Shown here: positions 8,564 to 16,279 of the stretch, piece after piece | How the letters are laid out: the number at the start of each line of letters is the position of its first letter | Numbering within the stretch: position 1 is the first letter of the stretch | NCBI RefSeq assembly: GCF_035658495.1 | Contig: NZ_CP141945.1 | Coordinates: forward strand, 769,501 to 833,500 | DNA length: 64,000 bases | Origin: Novosphingobium sp. RL4 | GTDB taxonomy: Bacteria; Pseudomonadota; Alphaproteobacteria; Sphingomonadales; Sphingomonadaceae | Reading direction: 5' to 3' | Program-made: the position numbers and the translations under genes | Notes under the pieces: model-generated | The model's input: the letters and a program-made list of their open reading frames with translations, nothing else | Databases searched by the model: none | Told to the model about the DNA's origin: nothing

Positions 8564-10266
8564 GCCGCCTCGCGCTGGTGCGTGCTCACCCGGCCCTCCG
8601 CGATCGTCACCACCACGTCCGCCATTTCGGCGAGCAGCGGCTTGTGCGTGATGGCGATGATCGTCGCTTCGGGCAAAGCCTCCCGCAGCAGCGCCGCGAC
8701 CTGCCGCTCGGTCTCGCTGTCCAGCGCCGAAGTCGGCTCGTCGAGGATCAGCACGTCGGGCTTGCGCAGCAAGGCGCGGGCGATGGCCACGCGCTGGCGC
8801 TCTCCCGCCGAAAGGGCAAGGCCGCGCTCCCCGGTGCGGGTTTCGAGGCCCAGCGGCAGCCGCGCGACAAGCGCGTCGAGACCGGCCAGTCGCACCGCTT
8901 CCGCAATCTCGCCCGCGCTCGCCTGCGGCCGCGCGAAAGCGACATTGGCGGCGATGGTGTCGTTGAACATGGTGGGAGACTGGTCGACCAGGATCACCTC
9001 GCGCCGCAAGTCGGCCAGCGCCAGATCGCGCATGTCGTGCCCGTCCACGGTGACGCGGCCGGAATCGGGATCGAGATAGCGCACCATGAGGTCCGCCATG
9101 GTCGACTTGCCGACACCGCTCGGCCCGAGGATCGCGCAGAAGGCGCCGCGCGGGAAAGTCACGTCCACGCCCGCCAGCACCGGGCGGCCGGCATGGGCGA
9201 AGGAGACGTTCTCGAAGCGGATGCCCTCCCGCACGCGTGCCAGCGGCAGCGGGTCGGCGCGCTCGGTCACTTCGGGCGGCGTGTCGAACAGCTCGAAGAT
9301 GCGCGCCAGCGAGACGCGCGCCGAACTGAGGCCGGAAACCAGCCCCATCATCACCTGGATCGGCGCGAAGAGGCGCATCTGGTACGTCATGAAGGCCACC
9401 AGCGTGCCGATCGTCATCGTGCCGTCGATGATCCGCGCGCCGCCGTAGATGATGACGGCCGATGTCGTCACCGTCAGCAGCGTGCCGGGCACCGCGCCGG
9501 TCATGAACGAGGCGACCTGCATCCGCAGCATGGCGCGCACGAAGGCGTTGTTGCGCGTGGCGAAGCGGCCGACCTCATGCTCGCCGGCGCCGAGCGAGGC
9601 GATCACGCGCATGCCCATTACCGTGTCCACCAGCAGGCTGCCCAGATCCGCTCCGCGCTCGCGCATGTCGCGGGTGAGATCGTTGAGGCGGCGCTGATAG
9701 TGGCGGAAGGTCAGGACGCAGGCCGGGATCAGTACCACGCTGACCAGGAACAGCTTCCAGTCCAGCCACAGCATGATAGCCACGCTGCCCGCCAGCATCA
9801 GCGCATTGCTCAGCACCGAAAGCATGGTGTCGGCGGTGACGCGCTGGATATCGCTGACATCGCTGTTGAGGCGCGACATCAGGTCGCCCAGCCGGAACGA
9901 TCCGTAGAAGCGCGGCGACAGCGTCTGCAGATGGCGCAGCAGCGCGGCGCGGATATCGAACAGCATCGCCGCCGAAGTGCCGACATAGCGGTAGCTGGCA
10001 AGGATATTGAGCGCGAAACCCGCCATCGAAACCGCCACCATGACCGCCGCGATGGTCAGCAGCGCGCGCATGTCGCTCTTGAGCAGGGCCTGGTCGATCA
10101 TCAGCTTGGAAAGATAGGGCTGCGCAAGGTTCATCGCCGTCGCCACGAGACTGATGACCAGCACGGTGAGCAAGGGCCGCCAGTATGGCGCCAGGAAGGG
10201 GCGCAAGCGGCGGTAGGTGCTCCAGTCCGCGATCTTGGGCGGCTCTGTTGGAATGGGGGCGTTCAG
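8560..10266 (-). CDS. qhpF: ABC transporter (permease-ATPase fusion) of the QHNDH operon (QhpF type)
   Basis: Half-transporter with fused membrane and ATPase domains, proposed in QHNDH systems to export the cross-linked gamma subunit to the periplasm. The membrane domain spans residues ~30-310 with about six segments; the ATPase has Walker A GPSGVGKST at 381-389, signature LSAGERQR at 485-492, Walker B VLILDEP at 505-511 and the H-loop at 541. No ATG, GTG or TTG lies at a fitting place: the first in-frame ATG is inside the first membrane segment. I place the start at CTG 10266, which overlaps the qhpG stop as CTGA and gives 568 aa; a TTG ~60 nt downstream is an alternative. It overlaps qhpE by 4 nt. 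Confidence 0.88.
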   Translation of the reverse strand: MNAPIPTEPPKIADWSTYRRLRPFLAPYWRPLLTVLVISLVATAMNLAQPYLSKLMIDQALLKSDMRALLTIAAVMVAVSMAGFALNILASYRYVGTSAAMLFDIRAALLRHLQTLSPRFYGSFRLGDLMSRLNSDVSDIQRVTADTMLSVLSNALMLAGSVAIMLWLDWKLFLVSVVLIPACVLTFRHYQRRLNDLTRDMRERGADLGSLLVDTVMGMRVIASLGAGEHEVGRFATRNNAFVRAMLRMQVASFMTGAVPGTLLTVTTSAVIIYGGARIIDGTMTIGTLVAFMTYQMRLFAPIQVMMGLVSGLSSARVSLARIFELFDTPPEVTERADPLPLARVREGIRFENVSFAHAGRPVLAGVDVTFPRGAFCAILGPSGVGKSTMADLMVRYLDPDSGRVTVDGHDMRDLALADLRREVILVDQSPTMFNDTIAANVAFARPQASAGEIAEAVRLAGLDALVARLPLGLETRTGERGLALSAGERQRVAIARALLRKPDVLILDEPTSALDSETERQVAALLREALPEATIIAITHKPLLAEMADVVVTIAEGRVSTHQREAA

Positions 10267-11258
10267 GTCACGGTCTCCCGGGGGACGAGGCGGAGGCCCC
10301 GCAATTCGTAGCGCGGCTCCGGCAGGCGGGAGAGCGCGGCGGTGCACCATTCGAAGCCTTCCGCCAACGCGGCGAGCTGGGCCTGCCACCAGGCCCCCTT
10401 CCCGCCCGTGGCGTAAAACTGCGCGCAGAGCTTGAGGTGGCGCCGCATCGCGGCCAGCAGCATGGAGTGATAATGCGTGGCAAGCGCCTGTGCATTCTCG
10501 CCCTCGGCCAGGGCCTGCACCACGGCGGCGGCAAGAACGGCCTCGCGCACGGCCTGCGCGGTGCCATCTCCGCAGATCGGGTCGAAGGCGATGGCCGCCG
10601 TACCGCAAGCGAGCCAGCCCGGGGCGGCAAGGCATTCCAGCATGCCGGGCGCGGTTTCGAAGCTGGCGCCGGACAGCCGCGACAGTTCGACCCGCGCACC
10701 CAGATGGCGGCTTTGCGGCAGCAGTTCGTCGGGCGATCCGCCGATGGCAAGCAGCCAGCCGGTCGTGTCGCTGACCGGGATCAGGAACAGCCACCCGGTA
10801 TCGAGCGATTCCACCCGGCAGGCATCGCCGTCTTCCTCGCGCAGCAACCGCACTTGCGCCGCGCCGGATGGCCGCGAACCGAACCGGCGCATGTTTCCCG
10901 AGGGAAACGGCATGGCCGCGTGAATGGAAAAATCACTGCATCCATTTGATTTATTTATATTATATATCTCAAGACACTGATCCAGATCACCTTCGTCCAG
11001 CACGATCGCGCCGTGATCGAGCGTGGCGGGCTCCTGCCCGCCCCATGCCACTACGCGGCGCTGCACGCGGCGCTTGCCGGCCAGCAGTTCAGGATCGCCA
11101 AGACAGTCGCGCATCAGGGACAGCGCCGGATCGCTCAGCATCACCGCCGGGCCGGAAGGACGCGGCGCATCGTCCAGCGTCCAGTCCAGCCCTTGCGCGC
11201 CGAGCAGGCGCGCCGTGCAGCGCGCCGCGATCCCGCGCCCCCGGATCGCGGCCGTCAT
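10263..11258 (-). CDS. qhpG: FAD-dependent tryptophan hydroxylase of QHNDH maturation (QhpG type)
   Basis: Flavoprotein monooxygenase-like protein of 331 aa. In the characterised pathway QhpG dihydroxylates the gamma-subunit Trp that becomes cysteine tryptophylquinone (CTQ). The N-terminus AIRGRGIAARCTARLL is a variant of the FAD-binding GxGxxG beta-alpha-beta turn, and GTAAIAFDPICGDGTAQAV near 190-215 matches the GD FAD-ribityl motif of class A hydroxylases. The ATG at 11258 lies 16 nt after the qhpB stop and puts the Rossmann turn at residue ~8. Inside the gene, 10921-10980 is only about 27% GC against a strongly GC-rich background. The assignment combines family features with the operon context. 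Confidence 0.82.
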   Translation of the reverse strand: MTAAIRGRGIAARCTARLLGAQGLDWTLDDAPRPSGPAVMLSDPALSLMRDCLGDPELLAGKRRVQRRVVAWGGQEPATLDHGAIVLDEGDLDQCLEIYNINKSNGCSDFSIHAAMPFPSGNMRRFGSRPSGAAQVRLLREEDGDACRVESLDTGWLFLIPVSDTTGWLLAIGGSPDELLPQSRHLGARVELSRLSGASFETAPGMLECLAAPGWLACGTAAIAFDPICGDGTAQAVREAVLAAAVVQALAEGENAQALATHYHSMLLAAMRRHLKLCAQFYATGGKGAWWQAQLAALAEGFEWCTAALSRLPEPRYELRGLRLVPRETVT

Positions 11259-11274
11259 GCTGCGGCCCGGCTCA

Positions 11275-12366
11275 TCACGGTGTGGTGAGGATGCCCGCCA
11301 TGGTGATGTCGTTGCCAAGCGCCCAGTCCTGTTCATGCTTGAGCGTCGCCGCGTCGAAGACCGAAATCTCGAAGCCCGCGCCATAGATGTAGAGCTTCTT
11401 CCCATCGCGCGACATGCCGAAGTAATAGCGCGAACGGCAGGGAAACTCCGACTTTTCCAGTGCGGTGTTGGTGGTGAGGTCGAAGTGCCAGAACTCGCAG
11501 CGCTTGGCCCCCAGCTTGCCGGTTTCGGCCACGGTATAGCCCTGCTTGCCATCCGGCGTGACCTGCAGGCCCGACATCGAATCCGGCGCCGGACCGATCG
11601 GCGTGAACTTGAACTCGCGCGAGGTCAGGTCGAAGCGGGCGATGCCGAAGACCTTGTTGTGGATGTAGGGATCGGCGGCGTTGAACACCGAGACATAGGC
11701 ATTGGGATCGTGCAGCGTTTCCAGCGTGCCGCCCATGCTGACATCGCGCATGCCAGGATCTTCCGGCTTGGCGAGGTCGATGCGGTCCGCCACCTTGAGC
11801 GTGGCGGTGTCGATCACCCGGATCTTCTTGTCGAAGACATAGAGCGTCTTGCCGTCAGGCGCGATGGCAAGGCGCGTGCGATAGCCCGGCCCTTCGTCTT
11901 CCTTGTCGATATCGACGGCGCGGGCGATCTTCTGGGTCTTGAGGTCGATCACCACGTATTGCGGCTTGCTGACGCGGTAGAGATCGATCTCCTTGTCGTA
12001 GTGCTGGGCCACCGTGTAGAACCAGCGCCCCGTGGGATCGGCCACGCCGCCGGTGAAACGATAGCGCGTGGTCGGCGTGTTGAGGCTGAACTTGTTCACC
12101 ACCTTGCGCGAGGCGGCATCCAGAACCTCGATCCCCGATGTCGTCAGCGTGGTGACGTAGATCTTCGAACGATCCGCCGAAAGCTGGATGTTGTCCGGCA
12201 GCCCGGTTTCCAGCGTGACCTTCTGGACGACCTTGCCGCTGGCATCGTCAACGAACTGGATCTGGTCGGGATAGCCGCCCAGCACGATGGTGCCGGCCTG
12301 CGAAGGTATTGCGGCGAATGCGAGAGCCGAGGCAAGCCCGGCAAGGCCGAGGCGAAGGGTCTTCAT
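11275..12366 (-). CDS. qhpB: Quinohemoprotein amine dehydrogenase beta subunit
   Basis: Periplasmic beta-propeller subunit, 363 aa. The start at 12366 gives a clear Sec signal peptide (MKTLRLGLAGLASALAFA, cleavage near SQAG); an in-frame ATG at 12423, overlapping the qhpC stop, would add a 19-residue proline-rich stretch in front and is less likely. The body is made of repeated YVTN-type blades (for example SADRSKIYVTTLTTSGIEVLDAASRKVV, and APDGKTLYVFDKKIRVID). In QHNDH the beta subunit is a seven-bladed propeller that packs against the gamma subunit and supplies part of the active site. It lies between the gamma-subunit gene and the flavin hydroxylase gene in a tight operon. Confidence 0.9.
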   Translation of the reverse strand: MKTLRLGLAGLASALAFAAIPSQAGTIVLGGYPDQIQFVDDASGKVVQKVTLETGLPDNIQLSADRSKIYVTTLTTSGIEVLDAASRKVVNKFSLNTPTTRYRFTGGVADPTGRWFYTVAQHYDKEIDLYRVSKPQYVVIDLKTQKIARAVDIDKEDEGPGYRTRLAIAPDGKTLYVFDKKIRVIDTATLKVADRIDLAKPEDPGMRDVSMGGTLETLHDPNAYVSVFNAADPYIHNKVFGIARFDLTSREFKFTPIGPAPDSMSGLQVTPDGKQGYTVAETGKLGAKRCEFWHFDLTTNTALEKSEFPCRSRYYFGMSRDGKKLYIYGAGFEISVFDAATLKHEQDWALGNDITMAGILTTP

Positions 12367-12419
12367 GCGGGCGTTCCCAGAATATGAGCGACGGGCCGGG
12401 TGAGGGGGAGGCGCGCAGT

Positions 12420-12764
12420 TCATGGGAACACCAGGTCGAGATTGCGCCAGTCCTTGGTCGCCACGGCGCAGTTGCTGGCCCAGTCCGGCGAATAGTTGAC
12501 GTGATCGGGCACCTGCACCGGCCAGAAGCAGGTGACATAGCAATCGTAGATGTCGCGCTCCACAGGCTGGCACAGGCCCGCCGTGCCGCCTCCGGCATCG
12601 ACTTCCCAGCCGGGCGAGAACGACAGCGTGCAGCCCATCGGCACGTGCGGGCGCGGCGCCTGCTGAAGAGCCACCACGTCTTCCTCGGTGGAGGCTTCGA
12701 GTGCCGGGGCCACCATGTCGTCGATCCGCTGCGCCTTGCGGTTGATCGGCTTCAAGTGCTTCAT
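12420..12764 (-). CDS. qhpC: Quinohemoprotein amine dehydrogenase gamma subunit precursor (CTQ peptide)
   Basis: Small RiPP-like catalytic subunit, 114 aa with leader. Residues that form the known cross-links are all present at the known spacings: Cys45-Glu54, Cys65-Asp71 and Cys79-Asp87 thioethers, and Cys75-Trp81 for the CTQ cofactor (motif YDCYVTCFWPVQVPD). By alignment of spacing with the Paracoccus protein (Cys7-Glu16, Cys27-Asp33, Cys41-Asp49, Cys37-Trp43), the mature chain would begin near residue 39, so the leader is about 38 aa; the exact cut is not visible. An additional Cys99 has no partner in the known set. Its ATG overlaps the qhpD stop (ATGA) and its TGA overlaps an ATG downstream. 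The subunit sits in the periplasmic alpha-beta-gamma complex and oxidises primary amines. Confidence 0.93.
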   Translation of the reverse strand: MKHLKPINRKAQRIDDMVAPALEASTEEDVVALQQAPRPHVPMGCTLSFSPGWEVDAGGGTAGLCQPVERDIYDCYVTCFWPVQVPDHVNYSPDWASNCAVATKDWRNLDLVFP

Positions 12765-14227
12765 GACAGGGCCTTTCGTGCCGCGAAAAGTTCCAGGAAT
12801 TCAGGGTTTCGCGCGGCGACCGCGCCGTAGATCTTCAGGCAGCGATCGGTCCATTCGCGGATCCAGTCGCAATAGTGCAGGTTGGCGTGGCCGGTATCGC
12901 CGTAGCGCACGAAAGCCTCGTGATGGCAGCCACCCGCACAGAGCGGACGCGCCCAGCAACTCTGGCATTCGTACTTCGCGCCGACATGTCCGCGCGACAG
13001 GAAGTCCTCGCGCTTCTCGCTGTCGATGCCGCTGGAAATGTGGCCCAGCGTGTGGGTATCGGCATCGGTGAAGCGGTGGCAGGGAGACAGGTCGCCCGAA
13101 GGGCTGACGCCCAGCAGGCCGATCCCGGCACCGCAGGGGTGCGACTTGTTGACGCCCTGGATCAGTTCGCCGATCGTTTCCGAGACATTCGAAAAGCCGT
13201 GCATCTGCCCGCGCAGGGCATGTTCCAGCCATTCGTCCGCCAGGGCGTGGAAGCCCGCCAGCACCGTGCCCATGCCGCCGTCGTCAAGACCGTAGGCCTG
13301 ATCGCCGGAATTGGTGACCGGCGCGAAGCCGACCTCGTGGAAGCCGATATCGTCCTTCAGGTGGCGGAAGATGCGGATCACGTCGGTGACACCTTCGGTC
13401 AGCGTCACGCGCGCGGTGATCGCGCGGGTCTTGTGCGTGGCGATCAGCTTGCGCAGGCGCGGCTCCATCACCGCGTAGCTGCCCTTGCCGTTCTTGTAGA
13501 CGCGGTGGCGATCCTGCAATTCGGGCGGACCGTCCATTGAAACGGTGACGCCGACCTGCTGGTCCGACAGGAACTGGATGATCTCATCCGTCAGCAGGGT
13601 GGCATTGGTGGTCAGGCTATAGGTGATCGCCCTGCCCTGCGCCGCGGCGCGCTCGTTGGCGTAGAGCACCACGTCGCGCAGCAGCTTGAAGTTCATCAGC
13701 GTCTCGCCGCCGAAGAAGGTGATGTGCACGGCCTTGCGACTGCCGGATTCCGCCAGCAGGAAATCGACCGACGACCTGGCCGTATCCAGCGTCATGAACT
13801 TCGGCTTGCCCGCAGGCGTGGCGATCTTGTCCGCGCCGAATTCGTAGCAGTAGGTGCAGGCGAGGTTGCACTGGTTGGTAACGTTGAGCACCAGCGCCTG
13901 AAGCGGAAAATCGGCCGGCGGGCTGGTGGGCACCGGCGCTTCAGCGGGAGCGATCCGGTCGGAGACGATCCCGCGCACATAGAGCAGTTCGCGGATCAGA
14001 TCCTCCGCATCGGCCGCCGAATGGCCATGCGCGGTCAGCGCGGAAACCAGCTCTGCGTGCGGCAGTTCCTCGCGGCGCAACCGGGCGATCACCGCCCGCG
14101 CGCCTTCGTCCAGCGCGAAGATCGCGCCCGCGCCGACGAGATAGGCGAAGCCCTGCCCTTCGGCCTCGAACTCGTGCAGTTCGCCGATGCTGTAGCGTCC
14201 GGCCTTCAGCGATGTCATCGTGTTCAT
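12761..14227 (-). CDS. qhpD: Radical SAM/SPASM enzyme cross-linking the QHNDH gamma subunit (QhpD)
   Basis: Iron-sulfur enzyme of 488 aa that installs the Cys-to-Asp/Glu thioether bonds in QhpC. The radical SAM cluster motif CNLACTYC is at C120, C124 and C127, followed by the GGE-type motif TFFGGETL. The C-terminal SPASM region carries many Cys: HPCGAG, LSPCHRF, YECQSCWARPLCAGGCHHE and HYCDW, for auxiliary 4Fe-4S clusters. The first ~95 residues form a peptide-recognition-like N-terminal domain. Both ends overlap neighbours by 4 nt (ATGA with qhpA upstream and qhpC downstream), implying translational coupling of enzyme and substrate. Family length and motifs fit QhpD closely. Confidence 0.95.
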   Translation of the reverse strand: MNTMTSLKAGRYSIGELHEFEAEGQGFAYLVGAGAIFALDEGARAVIARLRREELPHAELVSALTAHGHSAADAEDLIRELLYVRGIVSDRIAPAEAPVPTSPPADFPLQALVLNVTNQCNLACTYCYEFGADKIATPAGKPKFMTLDTARSSVDFLLAESGSRKAVHITFFGGETLMNFKLLRDVVLYANERAAAQGRAITYSLTTNATLLTDEIIQFLSDQQVGVTVSMDGPPELQDRHRVYKNGKGSYAVMEPRLRKLIATHKTRAITARVTLTEGVTDVIRIFRHLKDDIGFHEVGFAPVTNSGDQAYGLDDGGMGTVLAGFHALADEWLEHALRGQMHGFSNVSETIGELIQGVNKSHPCGAGIGLLGVSPSGDLSPCHRFTDADTHTLGHISSGIDSEKREDFLSRGHVGAKYECQSCWARPLCAGGCHHEAFVRYGDTGHANLHYCDWIREWTDRCLKIYGAVAARNPEFLELFAARKALS

Positions 14228-16104
14228 TGCGAGACCTCCGGCTGGTCCCAGCGCTTGTACGCGGGGACGGTGGTGACGAGATAGGCGCGCGCGGCGAGCG
14301 GCTTGCCGAACTTGTCCTTTTCGGACCGGGCGGTGGCGACCACCCAGACTTCGCCGTAATTGTTGCGCATGAAGCGGCGGGCCGGATTGGGCCCTTCCTC
14401 GCCGGGGGTGAAGAACCCGGCATTGTCGATCTTGCCGACGTAGCTGACATCGTCGTCGTAAGTGACGGTGCGGAACTCATCGAGCTTCCAGTCGGCATCG
14501 ACGGTGCGGACCACGAAGTCGTCCGCCGTGCCCGGCTTGCCGTCGGCACCGGAAGACCAGCCTTGCGCCGCGAACTGCTCGTAGCCCTTGCCGTACTTGA
14601 TGCCGCCAAGATGGGAGAGCGAGGTTTCCGGCGTGACCTTCAGGTAATCGATCGTCCTGTAGACCGGCAGCGCCTTCTGGAGCACCGCGCCGCGCAGCGA
14701 AACGTCGCGCAGCCCCGGCATCGCATCGGCATCGGCATCCACTGTCACCACCAGTTCGTTCGGGCTTGCCGAGGCGACCTTGCGCACCGTCACGCCGGCA
14801 CCGAAATCGACTTCACCCGGGGTGAGGCCCGAAGGCAGGTCGGCACCGTACAGGTGCACTTCTGCCCCCTTTGTACCCGTCTTGAGTGCCTCTGGAGCCG
14901 CAGCGGCAAGCACCGGTGCGCCCAGGGCGCGGGTCAGTTTCACGTCGAGCCCGAACTCGTGATATTCGCCCCAGTACCAGCGCCCTTCGGCGAAAGTCTG
15001 GTCGGGAGAGAACCACATCGTCTCGCGCAGGGTGCCGGTCATGTCGTCCGGCCGCGCCAGAGCGGCGGAACCGCCGGTGGAGGTACCGCGCCACGAAAAG
15101 CCGGTATAGGCCAGCGCCGAACCCTTGCGGGTGAAGGTCTTCCCGGTATCGAGCGAGCGCAGGGTCGTGACGGTGGTGAACTCGTTCGAGCCGGGCTTGG
15201 GCTGGATCGTCATTTCGCCCACGAAGCGGCCCTGCCCGCGCAGAGAGGCGCTGACCGCCCATTTGCCGCCCAGCATCGGGGTGCGGATACGCGGCTGCCA
15301 GGCCGCCCATTCCGGCGTATGCAGCGGCGCCGCCTTGGCGAGATATTCCAGCGCGATCTTCGCGACTTTTTCGGGCTTCTTGCCGTCTTCGCCATCATCG
15401 TCCCCGGCATGGGCCGGGTCGGGCCGCTCGTAAGCCATCTGCGCGGTTGGATAGAGCGACATGTGCATGTTCTGCAGCAGCGCCCATTCGCGCTTGCTGC
15501 GGCGGGAGGACATCGGCTGCGCAAAGGCATGGCAGCTTGCACAGGCCTGCCGCACCGCCTCGTTGGGGATGTTCGTCTCGTCAAGGATGCGGCGTTCGGC
15601 GAGGTACATGACCGAGCGGGCTTCCTCGGGCGCGAGGCCGTGCTGGGTGGAGAGATACTTCACCACCTGCCGCGCCTCTTCAGGCTCGATCGACAGGCCG
15701 TTGAGCTTGACCATGCGCTTGATGGCCTGAGACCAGCCCTCTGGCGTCGCGCGGATCCAGGAAATGCGCGAGAGATTGCCCTTGGCGTCCGGCGTGTGGC
15801 AGGTGCCGCACTTCTCCATGGTGAGCTGGTCGGTGACGGGAATGCCCGCCTCGCGTTCCACCCAGTCCGCCGGATCCTTGTCCGCCTCGACCTCGCCGCC
15901 GACCTGGGCGCCGACCATCATCGGCACGGTGCAGGCCCCCGCGAGCAACATCACCGCAAACGGAATGCGCCGCGCGCCGAGACCGCGCCACGCCGCCGAT
16001 GCGCGGCGGGATAAGCTTTCCTGCGTGACATGCGGCGTCATGGGCCGCACGGAATTTCTATCGCTGGGACCAGCCCGGCCGCCATGGATACGCGACGCGC
16101 TCAT
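14224..16104 (-). CDS. qhpA: Quinohemoprotein amine dehydrogenase alpha subunit (diheme cytochrome c)
   Basis: Periplasmic diheme subunit of 626 aa that carries electrons from CTQ out of QHNDH. Two heme-c sites are visible, CGTCH at 99-103 and CASCH at 188-192, both in the N-terminal third; the remainder is beta-rich, as in the three C-terminal beta-barrel domains of known alpha subunits. The hydrophobic segment FAVMLLAGACTVPMMVGAQ serves as signal peptide. The start at 16104 has a GGGGG run 9-10 nt upstream; an ATG at 16041 would shorten the unusually long n-region and is a real alternative. First gene of the operon, it overlaps qhpD by 4 nt. Confidence 0.93.
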   Translation of the reverse strand: MSASRIHGGRAGPSDRNSVRPMTPHVTQESLSRRASAAWRGLGARRIPFAVMLLAGACTVPMMVGAQVGGEVEADKDPADWVEREAGIPVTDQLTMEKCGTCHTPDAKGNLSRISWIRATPEGWSQAIKRMVKLNGLSIEPEEARQVVKYLSTQHGLAPEEARSVMYLAERRILDETNIPNEAVRQACASCHAFAQPMSSRRSKREWALLQNMHMSLYPTAQMAYERPDPAHAGDDDGEDGKKPEKVAKIALEYLAKAAPLHTPEWAAWQPRIRTPMLGGKWAVSASLRGQGRFVGEMTIQPKPGSNEFTTVTTLRSLDTGKTFTRKGSALAYTGFSWRGTSTGGSAALARPDDMTGTLRETMWFSPDQTFAEGRWYWGEYHEFGLDVKLTRALGAPVLAAAAPEALKTGTKGAEVHLYGADLPSGLTPGEVDFGAGVTVRKVASASPNELVVTVDADADAMPGLRDVSLRGAVLQKALPVYRTIDYLKVTPETSLSHLGGIKYGKGYEQFAAQGWSSGADGKPGTADDFVVRTVDADWKLDEFRTVTYDDDVSYVGKIDNAGFFTPGEEGPNPARRFMRNNYGEVWVVATARSEKDKFGKPLAARAYLVTTVPAYKRWDQPEVSQ

Positions 16105-16279
16105 CTCTCGTCAGCCCCCTGTTGTTTGGGGAAATGCCCGATTCCCCTTATCTGTCGGAAGAAAACTGGACGACCTTCAAATTTTGGTCAAGCGTCAATT
16201 TTGTGCAGTTGCAAAATCATCCGGCACCCCTGTTAGGATCGGCGCCGGGGCTGCGGGAATACGTCATTTACCCCGCCCG
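16105..16279 (-). promoter_or_regulatory. Promoter region of the qhp operon with dyad ATTTTG-N8-CAAAAT
   Basis: The 175 nt between the MFS gene and qhpA are clearly AT-richer than their surroundings. A dyad ATTTTG-N8-CAAAAT lies at 16198-16217 and two TTGAC hexamers appear on the minus strand just downstream of it. This is the only sizeable gap upstream of the operon, so the main qhp promoter and its operator should be here. Exact promoter elements are uncertain. Confidence 0.4.

Noticed and set aside
12366..12423. QhpB start at 12423, overlapping the qhpC stop as ATGA
   Set aside because: It would place 19 proline-rich residues before a complete signal peptide that begins at 12366; kept only as an alternative.
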